A stretch of DNA of 8,221 nt from an uncultured Desulfomonile sp. GTDB taxonomy: Bacteria > Desulfobacterota > Desulfomonilia > Desulfomonilales > Desulfomonilaceae. Below, one piece after another: positions 5,581-8,221 of the stretch (position 1 is its first letter; every line of letters begins with the position of its first letter). The DNA lies in contig CAIXMD010000419.1 of assembly GCA_903920415.1 (NCBI GenBank), forward strand, positions 1 through 8,221. The letters run 5' to 3'. A model generated the notes under the pieces. The model ran no database searches and was not told the origin of the DNA. It saw nothing but the letters and a program-made list of their open reading frames with translations. The translations under genes were made by a program, and so were the position numbers.

Positions 5581-8221
5581 TCAATAGTTGCTCTGTCTCA
5601 GTTTCATTGTAAAGAAACGACAGAGGTTAATGCCTATCTGGGGATAGATTCTCATTATCTCCTGAAACTGGTGATGCTTGAGCACGTACGCTTCGGAACT
5701 CTCTGCTGCAACGCAAGTGGCATTTGGAGCCATCCGTGTAAAAAGACTCAACTCTCCGATGAAAGCCCCTTCTCCAACCTTGACCTTTTCCTTTTGATTC
5801 GCAGTCCCAAAGTCTTTGAAAATGGTGATCTTCCCACTAACTATTAAATAGACGGATGAGTTCTCCTCACCTTCCTTAATCATGATATCCCCGGGTTCAA
5901 AATGCTCCATGTTTACGACAGAAGCTATTGCATGGAGTTCACGGACTCCCATTCCTTCGAAGATGTCAAAAGTTTTAAGCTTTTTGATTCTTTCGGTAAC
6001 ATCGGGCATGGCGGTTACCTCATTCATGTTGCGCCTTAGAGCGTAATCAGCGATTTCTCGTACGTAAGAGAACCTGTCATCGAGCCTGGATTCGATTACA
6101 GGTATAAAGGAACTCCCTGCAAGTCGCTCTCCTATCACAAAGAGAGCGAGCATGCGAGTGACTGGGTCTTCTGCGTCCACCAGAAAAGTGAGTACGCGTT
6201 CCATAGTGTCGTTCCGTATAAGAGGGAAAAGTTTCTTACCCTTTTCTATTTTTTCAGCCAAGGGAATGTCTTCAATCAAAGGAATAAGATAAGGCACTAT
6301 TTCCTTATTAATAGAGTTTTCGACCAGTTCAACGGCAAGAGAGGCGGTTTCTGATTTGAGGGCCTGGTACATGAGCCTCATGTCAGCATGATAAACCCAC
6401 AACGCCTGAAAAATCAGGCTCAGGGTATCTTCATTCAATTCTTCCATATGTTTCCGAAGCAGCTCAACACTAATTGAGGTTTCAATAGAGTCAAGGACTC
6501 GCATCACTATCAGGTTTGAATAAGCTAACTTCAGTTCTTTGCCCAGAAAAGGTATCATCTCAAATTCCTTGAGACCGGAAAGCCTTATCACTTCGAGAAT
6601 ACCTCGTTTGGCTCTAGGAGATGCATCCAAAAGCGAGACTTCCAAGAACGGTAGTATAATATCTCGATAGCCCATCAATGCCTCGATAGCCCCTTTTCTC
6701 ACGTCTTCATCAGTGTCCTCAAGGCATTGGACCAGTTTTCCTACCGCACGAATGTCTCTCGTAATTACAAAGGATGCTGCCGCCTCGGCTCTTGAGAGAG
6801 GATTCTCATCAGTAAGAAGCTTAAGGGCAACTTCCGGATCGAGTGCCTGGACAGTTTTATCAACTCCAAGAACCTCATAAGGCCTATCTTCAACAGCAAC
6901 AGGGCCGAGTTCCATGGCGGATCCACCGCTATCGAAGGTCCGGACTGCCTCGATCTGATCGAAATCTATTTGTTTTTCAACTATGACTTGCTTGAGTATG
7001 CGCTTGTAGAGCTTTCTAAAAATAAGTGACTCAAAGATCCAATAAGCAGTCAAAGCCAAAGCTATAATTGATAAATACTGTGCGCTTACCACAGGTTTCA
7101 GAACAATCATTATTATGGAGCCAGTGAGCATGCCGACTTTGAGTACCGTCCCCCGGATAAAGGTGCGGCTCCAAGCCACGAGTTCGGACGGGATGATACT
7201 GAATAACACTTTGTTGACAGGTCCGGAAATGGCCCTCTGAATGAGAATCGTGGTAAATTGCCCGTAACAGGCAACGTAAATGTTGAAAAATACAGATAAT
7301 GAGCCAAAAAGAATTGCAAAATTAATTGGTTGAACCAGTGAGGCATTGGCCAAACCCATAGATTGATAAAGTCGACCCATAAAAAACAGGAGCACGAATG
7401 TCAGAGAAGTGGTTATGCCGCGGAAAATACTCAGGAAAGAAATGAGAGAATCCTGTGTGGTGAACGTGTGGGTGGCTATCACACTAAACTGATACAAGAA
7501 TATTGGCAAAAGTATGTTCGGTACTAGGCCGGTTACGATCAAATACCGAATCATTGGGTACTCTGCCATTAGGCCTGGTACTTCTGAGAGTCGTATGGTT
7601 GCCGCTTTTCCTATGGTAACTTTCGATACAGCTTTGCTCATCAAGTCTGAGCCGGTCCGGTAAAGGAAGATTGCGGTTAACAGGGACACCGCACCAAAGA
7701 GGAGCAGCGTCGAATCGTTTCCGAAACCAATGGTAAAAGGCTTTGTGGCAAAACTTCCTAGTGTAGTTCCCAGCACTTGGGCGGCAGTAATCAGAGGAAA
7801 GATCCTTTTTCCCTGCCGAGCATCGAAAAGGTCTCCGGCAATGTTCCACAAATAGACGAGCAGGATCGCATCAAGAAGGTAAAGAAGCTGATACAGTATA
7901 GGAAATGCAATTGTGAAGTCTGCCTTAACCATAAAAAAAAGGACGGTTGAAGAGACTCCATAGGTAACAAGGAACCCGGACAGCAAATTTACGTCCGCGA
8001 AGCGCCTACCAAGTCTATCCACGATCCCAAACACGAAAAAAGTGAGGATGGCGTTGATGAGAAGCATCCAAGGAACATATTGCGGACCGTAGCGCTTGAG
8101 AAAGGCAGCATCCACGTAAGTGCGGAAAATCGCGGTGACGAAAAAGATGACAAAGAATATTGAGGAAATCCAAAGAAACCGGGAGGATTCGTGGACGTAG
8201 ATTTTCAGGTACTTTTCAAGA
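5581..8221 (-). CDS. Nucleotide-transporter-like (NTT/Npt) membrane protein with HEAT repeats and C-terminal cyclic-nucleotide-binding domain (5' partial)
   Basis: An inner-membrane protein of 879 visible residues that stays open to the window edge. A GTG at 8113-8115 could be called as a start, but the frame continues upstream for 35 residues that include an obvious first membrane segment, so the true start lies beyond 8221, probably by only a few codons. Numbering from the edge: residues 15-32 are the first membrane helix, and about a dozen hydrophobic segments follow to about 396. DAAFLKRYG (37-45) and GDLFDARQGKRIFPLI (129-144) resemble the ADP/ATP-translocase-like (TLC/Npt) branch related to MFS carriers. 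Residues about 463-735 are helical HEAT-like repeats (for example DTDEDVRKGAIEALMGY, 502-518). Residues 746-879 form a CNBD, with GELSLFTRM at its phosphate-binding cassette. The arginine that should contact cyclic phosphate is Asn833. The transported substrate is unknown, and a purely regulatory or scaffold role is possible. Confidence 0.8.
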   Translation of the reverse strand, partial: LEKYLKIYVHESSRFLWISSIFFVIFFVTAIFRTYVDAAFLKRYGPQYVPWMLLINAILTFFVFGIVDRLGRRFADVNLLSGFLVTYGVSSTVLFFMVKADFTIAFPILYQLLYLLDAILLVYLWNIAGDLFDARQGKRIFPLITAAQVLGTTLGSFATKPFTIGFGNDSTLLLFGAVSLLTAIFLYRTGSDLMSKAVSKVTIGKAATIRLSEVPGLMAEYPMIRYLIVTGLVPNILLPIFLYQFSVIATHTFTTQDSLISFLSIFRGITTSLTFVLLFFMGRLYQSMGLANASLVQPINFAILFGSLSVFFNIYVACYGQFTTILIQRAISGPVNKVLFSIIPSELVAWSRTFIRGTVLKVGMLTGSIIMIVLKPVVSAQYLSIIALALTAYWIFESLIFRKLYKRILKQVIVEKQIDFDQIEAVRTFDSGGSAMELGPVAVEDRPYEVLGVDKTVQALDPEVALKLLTDENPLSRAEAAASFVITRDIRAVGKLVQCLEDTDEDVRKGAIEALMGYRDIILPFLEVSLLDASPRAKRGILEVIRLSGLKEFEMIPFLGKELKLAYSNLIVMRVLDSIETSISVELLRKHMEELNEDTLSLIFQALWVYHADMRLMYQALKSETASLAVELVENSINKEIVPYLIPLIEDIPLAEKIEKGKKLFPLIRNDTMERVLTFLVDAEDPVTRMLALFVIGERLAGSSFIPVIESRLDDRFSYVREIADYALRRNMNEVTAMPDVTERIKKLKTFDIFEGMGVRELHAIASVVNMEHFEPGDIMIKEGEENSSVYLIVSGKITIFKDFGTANQKEKVKVGEGAFIGELSLFTRMAPNATCVAAESSEAYVLKHHQFQEIMRIYPQIGINLCRFFTMKLRQSNY

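Noticed and set aside
7484..7849. 121-codon alternative minus-strand frame inside the transporter gene
   Set aside because: It overlaps the membrane domain in another frame, and the transporter frame is uninterrupted, so there is no sign of a frameshift or a nested gene.
1..8221. Mobile element, phage, CRISPR or defence system
   Set aside because: No transposase, integrase, terminal inverted repeats, repeat-spacer pattern or defence-type domains were seen. All five intact or near-intact genes are typical housekeeping or envelope functions plus one transporter-like fusion.

Overview
The window reads as an ordinary chromosomal stretch of a Gram-negative bacterium. The evidence is a periplasmic HtrA-type protease and a secreted penicillin-binding-type carboxypeptidase, both with Sec signal peptides, plus sigma70-like promoters. 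The mix of FolE2, a QueD-like enzyme, an ApeA-type M18 peptidase and a transporter-HEAT-cyclic-nucleotide-domain fusion would fit a deltaproteobacterial (Desulfobacterota/Syntrophia-like) lineage. That placement is a guess from gene content, not a measured result. I see no RNA genes, insertion sequences, CRISPR arrays, integrase genes or phage genes.

Layout: positions 1-84 may hold the tail of a plus-strand gene that enters from outside. Positions 115-2795 hold three minus-strand genes, transcribed queD -> folE2 -> D-Ala-D-Ala carboxypeptidase. Positions 2796-2994 are a divergent promoter region with two perfect TTGACA boxes back to back. Positions 2995-5553 hold two plus-strand genes, an HtrA-like serine protease without a PDZ domain and an M18 aminopeptidase. 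Positions 5581-8221 hold a large minus-strand membrane protein gene that converges on the aminopeptidase gene and leaves the window at its 5' end.

How the genes work together: FolE2 makes 7,8-dihydroneopterin triphosphate from GTP, and the neighbouring QueD-like enzyme uses that compound. The pair forms the entry to queuosine synthesis. The QueD-like protein carries a combined CExxHGH motif, so it may also feed folate synthesis (PTPS-I/III type). The carboxypeptidase trims cell-wall peptides in the periplasm and probably has its own promoter. The HtrA-like protease is a periplasmic protein-processing enzyme, and the M18 peptidase recycles peptides in the cytoplasm. The large protein joins a nucleotide-transporter-like membrane domain to HEAT repeats and a cyclic-nucleotide-binding fold whose phosphate-binding arginine is replaced by asparagine.

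I did not find a convincing undescribed system. The points most worth a second look are the dual-motif PTPS enzyme next to folE2, the degenerate sensor domain on the transporter, the short leader ORF overlapping the htrA-like start codon, and the likely TTG start of the carboxypeptidase gene.
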